Source of the DNA: Chionis minor
Lineage: Eukaryota > Chordata > Aves > Charadriiformes > Chionididae
Reading direction: 5' to 3'
Assembly (NCBI GenBank): GCA_013398295.1
Contig: VZSF01003291.1
Coordinates: 336,679-400,678, forward strand
DNA: 64,000 nt
In this document: piece after piece, positions 49,892 through 60,690 of the stretch
Position numbering within the stretch: the first letter of the stretch is position 1
How the letters are laid out: each line of letters opens with the position of its first letter
Position numbers and translations under genes: made by a program
Notes under the pieces: generated by a model
What the model saw: the letters and a program-made list of their open reading frames with translations, nothing else
Told to the model about the DNA's origin: nothing
The model's database searches: none

Positions 49892-51067
49892 TCCCAGAGG
49901 AAGGACGACCCACGGAGCGAGACATGCCGAGCAGCCCATTGGGGCTGCTGCAGACAGAAGAATGTGCATCACCACAAGGGAGAATTTAACCCGGCTCCCT
50001 CATCTTTCAAATGCCAGGTGGGAGGTTTGACCTTGGGCAGCAGATCCAAGGACCGTCCCACGGTGCAGGCACACATGTGCGCGCACGCAGAGGAAGATGA
50101 AGTGTTTTTGCCTGTGACCCCAAGCGAAATGGCAAGCCCCAGTTGGCCAGGGTATTCCAATACCCACTTAGCGTCCGTAAGCTGTCCTCTGGGTAGGATT
50201 TCCAGGCACAGAGCGTCGTATCTTTCACACTTCTCGAGCAAGGCTATAAATTATGGTGAGAGTCCCTGTAACTTCAGCCCAATCACTCCATACTCCTGGC
50301 GCCTGCTGGGTTGTTGTTGTTGTTGTTACAGCTACAGTTCCAAATGGGGAACACGTGATGTACGGCTGGGAAGGGACTTTTCTAGCTGCTCACCAAAGCG
50401 GTCACAAATAGGAAGAAACTGGAGTTTCCTACAATATTTAGCATTATATAGGCCCTCAGCAGTGCCACACTTTACTTCTTCATTTCTAGCATCCCCCTTT
50501 GAGAGCTCTACCCCACTTCATCATCATAAACATGTCAACAATCAGTCCCTGTGGAGGGCTCTGCTGTTTGTTCTTTGGCTCACATGGAGAAAGCATGTCC
50601 CTGCTCCAGCCCCCAGCACACATTTCTCTGTGCTCAAAGGGGACGGAGTTGGAACGTGGCCATCTTGTGGCTCCCGGACCTTGATATTTAAGGAAAAAGC
50701 AAAAAAAAAAAAAGGCAAAAAAAAAAAAAAAAGCAGCAAGGAACATGAACTTGATAAATATGATCAGCTGCCGGGAACGTGCCTGAAGCCTCCTGCTGCT
50801 GTTGTTGACATCAGAAAGCTGCGGAGCCTGGGAGACACGAGGAAGTTTTATTGTCTGGCTCCTACCAGGAGCACGCGATTGCCATTCCAGTTGCTTGGTG
50901 CTACCCAGCGCTTCTCTCCAGCGGCTCGCGTGTCACCGAGAAAACAGGCCATCAGTTCTCACCTCCCGGACCTCGCTGCCAGGGGGAGGCTTCCCGCTGC
51001 CTCGCCCAAAGCCTCAGAAGAACCTTTTGGCGGAAATCAGCACCGGCATGACATTTTCCCAGAGTAA
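49892..51067 (+). CDS. Unusually long open reading frame, no recognised family (questionable gene)
   Basis: The plus-strand frame is free of stops from 49892 (after TGA at 49889-49891) to the stop ending at 51067, about 391 codons. This is roughly twice the next longest open frame in the window. The first in-frame ATG is at 50075 (about 330 residues, starting MCAHAEEDEVFLP). The earlier GTG at 49964 is not a plausible vertebrate start. I recognise no domain. Visible features are a short Cys run encoded by a GTT/TGT microsatellite (about 50312-50326), a hydrophobic LWRALLFVLWLTW segment, a Lys-rich stretch encoded by two A runs (about 50690-50740), and a Ser/Pro/Arg-rich C-terminus. Low-complexity DNA thus contributes part of the openness. 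No splice structure is evident. It could be a chance frame in locally GC-rich DNA, a single-exon or lncRNA-derived young ORF, or an exon part. Existence as a protein is doubtful. Confidence 0.2.
   Translation, partial: SQRKDDPRSETCRAAHWGCCRQKNVHHHKGEFNPAPSSFKCQVGGLTLGSRSKDRPTVQAHMCAHAEEDEVFLPVTPSEMASPSWPGYSNTHLASVSCPLGRISRHRASYLSHFSSKAINYGESPCNFSPITPYSWRLLGCCCCCYSYSSKWGTRDVRLGRDFSSCSPKRSQIGRNWSFLQYLALYRPSAVPHFTSSFLASPFESSTPLHHHKHVNNQSLWRALLFVLWLTWRKHVPAPAPSTHFSVLKGDGVGTWPSCGSRTLIFKEKAKKKKGKKKKKSSKEHELDKYDQLPGTCLKPPAAVVDIRKLRSLGDTRKFYCLAPTRSTRLPFQLLGATQRFSPAARVSPRKQAISSHLPDLAARGRLPAASPKASEEPFGGNQHRHDIFPE
50310..50327. repeat. (GTT)6 trinucleotide microsatellite
   Basis: Six perfect GTT units inside the long plus-strand open frame, where they are read as a run of TGT (Cys) codons. 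Confidence 0.9.
50701..50732. repeat. Two adjacent poly-A runs (13 and 16) split by GGC
   Basis: A13 at 50701-50713 and A16 at 50717-50732. Within the long plus-strand open frame they encode lysines. Their lengths happen to keep the frame open, and a one- or two-base length error or polymorphism in either would break it. Confidence 0.9.
50821..51060. promoter_or_regulatory. Small CpG-island-like segment
   Basis: Hand count over 240 bases gives about 60% GC and 15 CpG, an observed/expected ratio near 0.7. This satisfies the classical minimal definition of a CpG island (at least 200 bases, GC above 50%, ratio above 0.6), whereas most of the window is CpG-depleted. It overlaps the 3' part of the long plus-strand open frame. 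It could be a small promoter, an orphan island, or simply the GC-rich core of this patch. Confidence 0.4.
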
Positions 51068-53934
51068 TTTTTTATTCCACCTGAAGCTTCCCCATCAGCC
51101 ACCTGACAGCTCTCCAGTCTGCAAGGGCTGCTAATTGGGCTAAATTGTACGGCCAGATGGGGGGCACAGGGAGAAGGTGGCACTCGAGAGTGCAGCTGTG
51201 TGTTGATGCGTTTTCTAGAGTGGCTTCAGTCAGTGGAGCAGGGCAGCCCCGGATGAAAGCTATTTCATGTTTTCGGAAGAAAGAGGATCCAAAATGCGGT
51301 CAGCTGGCTCCTTTAAATCTGCATTTCCCCTGTCCGAGCTTAGGAGGGAAGTTCAGGCTTCTTTAAACTGGTCTAAAGTTGGTCTATCAAAGAACCGGGA
51401 GGGAACTTCATTAAAAGTGATGGAGAAAAAAGAAAGCCTGCTCCAGTTAATAGATATGTTATCTGAATACTAATTCAAGCAATTGAGCTGAAAAGAGGTG
51501 AAAACTCCTTTGGGGAAAAGGGGATCTGCAGCAGAACAGTATTTTAGCAGGGGCATGATGAATAAGTTTGCAGTGACAAGTCATGAATATATGTGACGAA
51601 GACAGAAATACCTAAGAAGATCCTACACAAACGCCTTTTTGGAGCTTTTTGATCCTTTTATTTTCTTCCAGTGTGCAATGCTGCCTCAGTCTTTCAGTTC
51701 CGTGGCACTAGGTATAGTACAGGAGGGAGTTATTTTCTTCAATATAGAGAGTTTAGGCCCCCCAAAAGGGGCTGGCTGGACAGTTATGAAGATGTAAGCC
51801 CTCTGTATGTACCCAGAACAAACTTCCCCAGTGCTTTGCTAAAAAATATGGTGCAATGCTTGGCTGGATGAAGCATGGTGAAAAAGCTCAGTTTTCATGG
51901 CTCATTTAGTCTGGGACTTTTCTTCAGGGACAGGCAGCAAGAATACTGATTTTGATCATTTTCTTCTGATGTGGACAAAGTTATTCTGGGATTTGCGCTG
52001 AGATTGGTTCATTTTACAGGACTTTTAAGAGGTTTGCAAGTGGTCACCTGGAAAAGACAGTTTCCAAATCTGCCCCACTCCAAGCCAGCCAAATCCTTTC
52101 TCACACAGACTTACAGCAGCAATGCATTTGGAAAAGAAAAACTTCTATTCAGAAATGGTTTTTATAAATTGTTTGTAATTCGGCTATGGCTGCAAGAGAA
52201 TGCCTCCTCACCTCAAGTTTCTAATCTTTTAAAAAAAACGTTCAGATCTCTCTTCAAAGAATTTTTTTAAAGAAAATAGTTTTTTCTGTTAAAAAAACCC
52301 TTACATTTGGCAGAAACAGACAGTTCCTCATGAACACGATGTTTTTTTGATGACCAGAGCCTTCTTGCAGCGGTGTTCACTTGCCCAAACAGCCCAGCTG
52401 TAGGAATGTTAGGGGCACTCAGGTGTGAAGGTGCTGAGAGACCTGTAAGTAAGTGCTGGATCAAGAGACAGAAAGAAAACGCAAAATGAAACTTTCCTGA
52501 GTAACTCCAGGGCTTCTTCTTTTCCAAAATCACTAGAAAACCTGTAGTACGAACTACTCCTCTGCCCTCATTACCCCAGAGACAGATTTAAATAGCACTC
52601 TCCTTTGCAAAAATGTTGTAGAGAGCCCTAGAGCCAGCCAGCTGAGATAAAAGGCCACACATGAGTGTTTCTGTAAAGACAACAGTTGCACCATGAGTGA
52701 CAGATATTTCACTATATCAGTGCTCCACGCTGCAGAGTTGTTCTGCAAATGCAAGAAAAGTTGTCTTTGCTCACCCTGCCAGGGCTCTTCCCCCACATCC
52801 ATGGCAGGGCTCCCCAGGTAGGACACACTGCTATCTGGGATGGGAAGGAGAATGAAAGGCACAAACGGCTTAGCTTTGAGCATGGAGCTCCTGGCTGCTA
52901 TCGCCAGACTCTGTTAGCATCAGAGAGTGAAATACGGCCCAATGCTGGTTCGTATCACAGGTGCACAAATCCAACCCTTCATAACTTTATTACTTACGAC
53001 CCCTCAGTGCGCCAGCAGCCGCATTTGAGGAGCATTAGGGGCTCTCTGCTCACTTTAATCCCTGTCTCTCCACTCAGCGGCTGCCCTAACTCCCCATGAG
53101 CGATCTGCTGCCCCACAAACCCTCGCACCTGAGCGCACACCTGGGCAGCACATGCATTTGGTTGCAGGCGGGCACCTGCACTTCTGCATCTGCCCCCGCA
53201 GAAACCTGCACCCAGAGGTATGTTAGCTCACCTGGTCCCTAAACTCTCTCCCGCGGTTCCTTCAACAGCCTTTCCTATCATTACGAGGCTGAAAGAAAAT
53301 AAACTTTCATGACCATTTTTATTATCCCATTTAAACATTGTTTACCACCTGTTTCATTTCCATGCCGAAATGTGACATTAATTTGGACCCAGGCTAACCC
53401 CTCCTTTGTCATCAAATTATTGCAGATCAACCAAGACAATTTTTTTTTCCCCTGGCTACTTTCTCCTCCATGCTAGCCACGATTCTTGGCATAGATGCTT
53501 AAGAGAGAAGCTTGGAGGAAATGAATAATATTTTTTATTCTAGAGAAACAAATGCCAAAAGTCAATTTTGAAAAGATAATACAGCTTCAATTGACTCATA
53601 TGTTTGTCAAGATGCTGTGACTCTGCAGAGCCCCGGTGAAAGGAAGAAGCTGTGATTTTAAACTGCATAAACTGTTGATCTTTTGCATTGTTTGGACTTT
53701 TGCAATCAGATCTGCATTTCAGTTAATAAAAATAAGGCAGTTACTCAACATTTTTTATATTCAGGGCAGCAAGCAGACCAGCTCTCAGAGACAGCAGCCA
53801 ACTGCCTCTAGTAAAGCCCAGTTAAACGCAATCACATGCAGCCGCACTCCTCCGTCTCACAAGGCAGCATTCCTGCAAAAGTGGTTCTCCCTCACTAATC
53901 CCGTCATTAAACCTGAAAACCAGATCCTATTATT
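51068..53934. other. Single-copy-looking sequence, no gene recognised
   Basis: No gene or transposon is recognised. Open frames are about 116 codons or fewer. The last 650 bases are AT-rich and have the texture of conserved non-coding DNA (for example TTTAAACATTGTTTACCACC near 53330-53350), without firmer evidence. Confidence 0.5.
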
Positions 53935-54130
53935 TTAATTCATCTGGCAGTAGCTCGCCGCAGTTTAATTGCGCACCCATACAAATTGATACGTCGCTTC
54001 GGTCCAGCCGAAGGGAACCCAAACTCCACCTCGAAGCTGTCAGCAGAAACACACTGAGCGAGTATTAAACAGCCCCGTTTGACACACGGCTCTGTGCTAT
54101 ACCTACGGGTTTCCAGGCCTTAACTGAGCA
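53935..54130. promoter_or_regulatory. CpG-dense segment at moderate GC content
   Basis: By hand count 12 CpG fall within 53956-54107 (152 bases) although GC content is only about half, so the observed/expected ratio is about one. This is striking in a CpG-depleted background and implies low germline methylation or strong selection. It includes a perfect inverted repeat CTTCGG-TCCAG-CCGAAG (53997-54013). It is too short for a conventional CpG island. It could be a regulatory element. Confidence 0.35.
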
Positions 54131-56134
54131 CGCCTGCATGATGCTGTAGGGGTTTAAGGTCTCACTGGTAAAAGCTCTATTTACTCCCTGGGAAGTCACA
54201 CACAGGGTATTATTTCAGTGGTCTGTCAACGCAAAGCTTCAGTCTGACTGGGGTTGTGCCATCCCAGGCATATATTAATGAATCACTCCAACAGAAGCCG
54301 GAGCATCTTAATGCAACCATCCTTTTAAAAAAATCAATCAGAATTAAATGTAAACCGCAAAACCAGTAAGTGAATGTATTGTTAAGAGGTTTTGATTAAA
54401 GCTTTTGAAATTAAAAGGATCAGACTGAGGATCAGAGAAACATACCGCAAAATCATCAAAAGAAGATGAGGAGCAGATTTTGTAGCCCTTGCTCTTGAGG
54501 GAGATAAATCAGTACTTTATATTTTATGGAGAGAAAGGGTTGCAAAACTTGGCCTTTGATACACAGAAAATGTTCTTAACTGATCTTGAGTCCTTGAAGC
54601 CAATTAGTCCTTCGGTGTCTCCCCTGTGAGGAGTCTCCGGTAGCGGGAAAGCTGCCCCGACCAGAGGTTTCTCTCCTGAACCTTGGCTGGATGTGCCAGC
54701 ACGACATTCGGAACACCACCAGCACGGTGACAAGCAGCCAGATGCTGCAGCTCATCCACCGCTAGTTGCTGGAAGCAGAGAAAGCTTTTTATAAAGCAGT
54801 GCTACCACCGAATGAGAGAATTGCTTATGTTGCCTGACGGGTACAATTTAATGCTTTTATGTCATAAAACCCCTTGCACTGAATTTCTTACAGAATAACA
54901 GCAGTGTGCCATATCCTGTTTTTTACAGGAAGCCTTAAACATCGACATGAATTTTTGTTTCCAATCGCACTAAAAATGAGCGAAGACCATTAGCCCTGTA
55001 GGCACTTTAACACGGTCAAACCCTCACCCACCCCAAATCCTCACTGCAACTCCATTCTTCTATTTATCTACCAAGCCTTTGCTTTGTGTCTTAATTTTGT
55101 CTGAGATGTCCCCCTTCCTTGGATGTGTAGGTGCAGAAACTGAGCATTGGATATAGCCTTTGGATTCCAGGGTCTGTATATGCACTCTCAGAGCTGAATG
55201 CAGTGCAATGTAACTGCCCTCTAGCAGTTATAAAGAGTCAGCGATTCCAGCACGGCTTGTGCAGTGAATAGAGCTCTAAATCCAGATGCTAGTTTACAGA
55301 TAGTCTTTCAGTTCAATTACAGTAAACTTCTCATTCTTAGGCTACCCAAAAGCCACAGAAATTAATTCCCTTTGCAATATGCCTCTGCTAAACTGAAACC
55401 TGGTTAAACACATGCTTGAAGAAGCCACCTGAATTTTTCTGTATTTACTGCACGTTTAAAAGTCACATTTATAAGTGACAGAGCAAAACAAAACAAAACA
55501 AAAACAAAAATAGGTTCTCTGCTGAGAATTTATGTGGCAAGGTTTGCCCCAGAGTGTGTTTTTATAGCCTGGTTATAAACCCCTGGAAACAGAAGGGTAT
55601 ATAATGGAAACACTGACAGATCCTTACCTAGAATATTACAAATGAACACACCATAAAAATGACTAATTACTGATATTGTAAAACTCAGCTTAGCTCTCAG
55701 GCTCAGCTGCTGGGCTGGAGGGAGGAGATGCAGACAGTGATAACAGAGGGCTCGGCCTCTGCTCCTGTTGGCTTTGCCTTCGTACTGACAGGGAGCCCCT
55801 AGTTTTGACCCTTCATTAACAGCCACAACCACAACAGGGAGCGCTTTTTATAATATTGTGAGCTTAATGGGAAGATGAGTGTTTGCATGTTACCTGGCCT
55901 GCAAAAAAACCCTGCCCTCGTTCACTGCTGGCAACAAGTCTCTGGCATATGTCCACCCATAAAGTCCCGAGCAAGTTCCAGCTTAGTAGACTTCACCTGT
56001 CTACTACAGATGCGGCTTGATGATGTATTAGATCCTATCCTGAAAACTCAAATTCCTCTAAGTGGTTTTGCCTGGTTTGTGAAGGAGGCTCTGAAAAGCA
56101 GCACAGAGGGACAAGGTGAGGAGCTGGGAGGTGC
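54131..56134. other. Single-copy-looking sequence; first part resembles conserved non-coding DNA
   Basis: From about 54260 to 54480 there are clustered AT-rich homeodomain-like words (ATATTAATGAATCA, AAATCAATCAGAATTAAAT, TTTTGATTAAAGC) next to the CpG-dense segment. Beyond that nothing is recognised apart from a short AAAAC repeat at 55484-55510. Open frames are about 100 codons or fewer. Confidence 0.4.
55484..55510. repeat. (AAAAC)n pentanucleotide microsatellite
   Basis: About five CAAAA units, the later ones lengthened by one A. Confidence 0.9.
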
Positions 56135-56217
56135 CTGGATGGAGTCCCTGCTCCTTGCAGGGACTAGATGGTCTTCAAAGGTTCCTTCCAACCCAAACCG
56201 CTCCATGACTCTATGCG
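56135..56217 (+). mobile_element. CR1 LINE 3'-tail fragment, plus orientation
   Basis: GTCCCTGCTCCTTGCAGGGA, ACTAGATGGTCTTCAAAGG, TTCCTTCCAACCCAAACC and a terminal GACTCTATG (56144-56217) follow the order of the CR1 3' UTR and octamer end. Only the 3' UTR is present and it is moderately diverged, so the 5' limit is approximate. Confidence 0.75.
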
Positions 56218-58220
56218 TCTGTCCACATCAGGACACGTGGGAATTAGGTGGTTATTGCACTGGGGCTGGCCCCACTGAAAAAAAGACCAAAAAGTAAATG
56301 GAGACTTGATGGCACTGAGCATCCATGCATCAGTGGGGGAAAGTTAATTTGGTTTACATTTCTGGACGTCCTCCTTGGAGTCAGAGATGTGAGAGAACAT
56401 CTGTCATTCATTTTCATTGGCCAATCCAGCCCAAACCACAACACTGGAGAAGTGTAGTTATTGTAAGCCATGATTTCTGCATGACTGCAGGGACGGGGCA
56501 CATGCTCTGCATGTCATGGAGGGGGTCTGCACAGCTACTGCCTGCTAAGTTGGGAAACTGCTCAGGGCCAGACTCTGCTGTTCCAGCATGGTCCTAAGAG
56601 CCAATGTCTGCTGTGAGCTGCTCCCTTGTAGCTGTTGAGAAAGGGCCTTGCTGGAGATACCAACGTCAGCTGGCAGCAGGCTCCAGGGCTTGAGAGAAGG
56701 TCTCAGAGAAAGACATCCTCCCGCTTTCTCATTTATCCCTGTCTTCCTCCCATCTGGCGGGGAAGCCCCCTCCTCGGAAGTGATGGTATCTCCATCACCC
56801 CCTGAGCCTGGGTACCTCACCTGTACGCTGGGAGCTGCCTTCAGTGCCTGGTTGGGCTGGACACAGCTCCCTGCACAATGTCCCTCCGGTGCCTGTGGAA
56901 ACCCCATCACCAAGTCACAGCAGGCTGATCTGTCTGAGATGCTGGCAGCTGTATCCATTAGGAGAAATAAGTGGAGCCGGTCAACTTTACAAGAGATGGT
57001 TGAATTGTTCTTACGCCGGAGGGGGCTGTGATTACAATAAAGGCCCCAGCAACAACAAGGGGACAGACCCTGGCCATGGACACCCCGAAGGCCTAAAGAT
57101 AAAGGCTTGGATTACACAAAGCAGCCTCTCATTATCCACTCCTTGATACTGGTTGGTAACTTTGTTTTTTAAGGAATCCCTTAATTAGGTTTTACAGTGC
57201 ATAGGTTAGGCATTTTCCAGCAAGAGCTTTATTGTAATGGGTTGCACATGTTCTCATACTGTACACTGAAATGAAACTTAGCTACAGGGCATTTCCTTCC
57301 GTTGCTCTTGCTGGGGAGCAGCTTTAACCTCTTTGCAGACACAAAGCCATATTTCACTCCTGAGAGGCCACAGCAGTTCCCCACTCCCAATCACTTGGGT
57401 CATTTCAACCCTTAACTGCGCAGAGAACTCGCAAACGTGCTGCAGGGAGCCATCCTGAGGGGGTAGGGGAGAGGTGAGGCAGGGATGGGAAAGACCCAGG
57501 AGGTTAAAATCCAGCAGTGCCTCATGGCTAGACAACCCAGGGGTCTCCCACCGAGGAACCCACGGTCCTCAGCTGTGCAGTGCGTAGCTGGTGGCTGCAT
57601 TACTGACATTGCTAGACTGCAACACTAGGGGAATCATCTGGGGAACCTCCTCCATGGCCCGCAGCGCTACAATTCTGTCGCATTTCCATGCATTGAAGCG
57701 AGGACTGGTTTGGGGAAAGCGAAGAAAACAGAAGTTTCACGGGAATGAAGACAGGATTCATAACTAAAAGAGAAAAACCAGACTGGGATGGCCAGATATT
57801 TGGATAGGATTTGTTTGCAGTCACTGGCTATGGTAAGAAGTTCTCCTGACCCTGGACTCTGGAGATGAGTTACTGAGAGCAACCAATGCTACTTCTTGGA
57901 CTGCGGGCTTTTTTCAGCTGGACGTTGCCGTGAGACTAAAGAAGTGAAAACTGTATTGGGGAGTCTGAACACTGCTAGGACACAGAAGTTACTCACGAAT
58001 TCATCTATTTAGTCCACTAAGCTGATGACGCAGCATGACCATCAGAAAAAAATCTCCAGCTAAGACTTAAGCATGTGGAATTTACCCAAGATTTTGTTAT
58101 CTAGCCCAAAACTTGGACACTTATGATCATCTTGAGTATGAAAACACTGATATCGTGGGGGACTTCCATGTGGCAGATTCAGATCAGACAAACAGAGACA
58201 GCTCAGCACACGGCATGTAC
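56218..58220. other. Single-copy-looking sequence, no gene recognised
   Basis: No known gene. Two overlapping open frames of about 127 and 137 codons on opposite strands (56648-57031 plus, 56545-56958 minus) lie in a GC-richer part and resemble nothing I know. Confidence 0.5.
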
Positions 58221-58224
58221 AGAA

Positions 58225-58345
58225 GTGGTGGGATGCCTTGCTACAGGATGTTGTAGGAAAAACTAAGTTTACATGGGTCCAAAGGGCAAGTGGACAAATT
58301 CTTGGAAGGCGAAATCCTCCAAGGTATCTTAAATACCTAACTAAC
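58225..58345 (+). mobile_element. Possible ancient LINE (CR1/L3-type) 3'-tail relic
   Basis: AAGTGGTGGGATGCCTTGC, ACAGGATGTTGTAGG, TTTACATGGGTCCAAAGGGC and AGTGGACAAATTCTTGGAAG occur in the order seen in the 3' tails of old amniote CR1/L3-type LINEs ('gtggaatgccttgccacaggatgttgt ... ggttcaaaa.g...tagacaaattcatggag'). The match is from memory and moderate, and the subfamily is not determined. Confidence 0.45.
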
Positions 58346-60662
58346 CACAGCAGGCTTGGTTTTCCTACAAACCCATTCCATTGCTTGGATACCAGAGCTA
58401 CAGAAATAGTTTCTCCGGCAGGTCCTCCAAGAAGAGGCTGACAGCCTGCACAGCTCAGCACATCTCTGCCCGGCCTGATGAGTGGGGGCAGGAAAACCTA
58501 ATCAGGCAGGTCTCAGGAACTTCAACCTGCAGCAGAGGACTCCGCTTATCCACCCAGCAGCTTGAGCAGTTAACACAGCTAAAATACGTGTTTACCCTTA
58601 AAGCTGCCATTGAGGGATTAAACCTCAGTCCCAGAAACAGTCAGGGATGTGACAGCTCTGTGCGCACCAGGAGCCTGGCTGAAATGACATCCGCATTAAG
58701 TGTTTCTGGCAGTAGGAATTTGCAACTGTTTTTTCTGTGGTACCCGCTCCTGTTTGCACTTGGACCTTTGAAAATCAGGCTATTAGTATGCTCACATTGA
58801 AGAAGGGAATTTATGTTGTCTTCATGCTTTAAGCCTGAATTTGTCCTGAGGGAACAGTAGCAGAAAAAACAGCCATTTATTTTTAATAGCCACCAGTGTC
58901 GTTCCTTAGGTCTGGTGAGCTTAAAGGATTGTGAGGTGAATGATATCATCAAGGAAGCAATTTCTTTTTTCACTTTTTTTCATTCATCTAAGAAAAAAAT
59001 CCCACACAGGAATACAGTACAAGAACCTTGCTATGGTTTGTCAGAGCTTCCCCTCGGGACCGCAGACCTCATTTATCTGGTCTGCTGTCCCTTCCCCAAG
59101 GCACAAACTTCCCTCCTTGTGCTGTCCTGGGGACAGGCACCTTTTGTCCATCCTCTGCCTTCAGCAGACACATCAAGAAATGAACCAGGTGATGGCAGGG
59201 GTGCCTGCAAACCGCCACATTCCTCCCTCCCAAAAAGACGGAGAAGCCCCTCTCAGCGAAGGAGAAGTCAGGATTGATGTGCAGTGACAGCCCCCCGGCC
59301 CAGGCCAGCAGCAGGGAGCGGGGCCCCCCACCCCAGGACACCTTGGGGTCACCGCAGGCCAGTCAGAGCACCTCGACTTGGCTGTGACCTTGCGGGAGCC
59401 CTTGCAAATCACATCTGGAATGTGTTTCAGCTTCAAGAGCAATAAATGAAAACACTGAACACAACAGGGTCGAGGCAATGTTGTTTGAAAGAAAAGGTAA
59501 TGCTTTGACCCTTATTTGGCCCATGACATGTCTGGTTATTCCGCCAAGAACTGGGGAAGCGTGGCTTGGGATGGGTAAAGGATAATAAGCTATTTTGTCA
59601 TAAAATAATATAATTCATTTCAAGCTTCAGTGGCACCCAAGAATGGGAAATGTGACTTCCCCGCACTCCAAGCCACTCCTTTTCTTTTGTCTCCAGATAT
59701 CCAACAAGCGAAGGAGAGCTCCAGTGGACTCACACGGAAACAATCAAGATCAGACAAGTTCATGCCGTTTTTCAAGCAGTTTGGCAAAACCTGATTTGAG
59801 AAAAATCAGAAAAGTGACAGCATCAACATAAAAATGACCCTTGGCCTCCCTGCCTGTACTTTTCACCACCGAAGCTGTGGGTGTGATTTCAGCAACCTGC
59901 TCCCTAAAACAGGAGGGGTGCCTTTGGCAGGATGCAGTAGGGCTGGCTGCAGGTACCCCCATACCTCCCTCTCCTTCGCTGCCGCTCAAGCAACGCCCTG
60001 CTCCCCTTGCCCCATGCCCAGTCCTGTGGCCACCTGCAAGAACTATTGCCTGGGCCACAAGGAAAAGTGCGAGAAGTGCTCACAGCATTCCTCTGAGGGT
60101 ATCCGTAAGCAGAAGGTATCTTCCCTTTCCTGATGTGGCAAAATCCACTTTTTCCTTAGGAAAGCATTTCCTTGGAGGTGAAGTGAAGAACATCCTTCCA
60201 GATGACCCAATGCTTGTTTTATTTTTCAAATACAACCAGAGTAAAGCCTCCTGAAGCTGAAAAGTTCAGGTCTAGATTTGGAAGTTTGCCCTTGCCCAGC
60301 TGATGCCACTTATATTTCCATTTATATTTCATTGCCAGCACTGACAGACGATCTCTTCCATCAGGGCCATTAATTAATTAAGGGCAATAAATTGATTGAA
60401 TAGTTTTCCACTTAGAAAGGCAATAGCTCCAAGTTGCGAGTTCTCCAGCAGCAGGGTCCATTTCAGAGCTACCTGCCTTCTCATGCCCTAGCTGTCCACA
60501 GTCTGTGGGTTTCTGCTGTGTCTCCTTGGACTCCTCTTGGAGGTCTCACCCCACCTCACATCAGTGAAAATATGGGGAATCCAAGCCAGGGAACTCCTGA
60601 AGGAGTTTTTAACACAGGATATATTACTGCTGCAGCATTACATACTGAAAGTGCTGTCTCTC
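58346..60662. other. Single-copy-looking sequence, no gene recognised
   Basis: No known gene. Open frames are about 139 codons or fewer. The segment near 60365-60405 has overlapping TTAATTAA/TTGATTGAAT words of homeodomain type but no further support for function. Confidence 0.5.
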
Positions 60663-60690
60663 AGAGAGCAGAAGAGAGCAGAAGACAGTG
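60663..60690. repeat. Short AGAGAGCAGA tandem duplication next to CR1 end
   Basis: Two and a half units of an AGAGAGCAGA-like decamer lie immediately before the CR1 3' octamers at 60691. It may be host microsatellite at the insertion site rather than part of the element. Confidence 0.6.

Noticed and set aside
49964..49966. GTG as the start codon of the long open frame
   Set aside because: Vertebrate translation essentially requires ATG in this context. The first in-frame ATG is at 50075.
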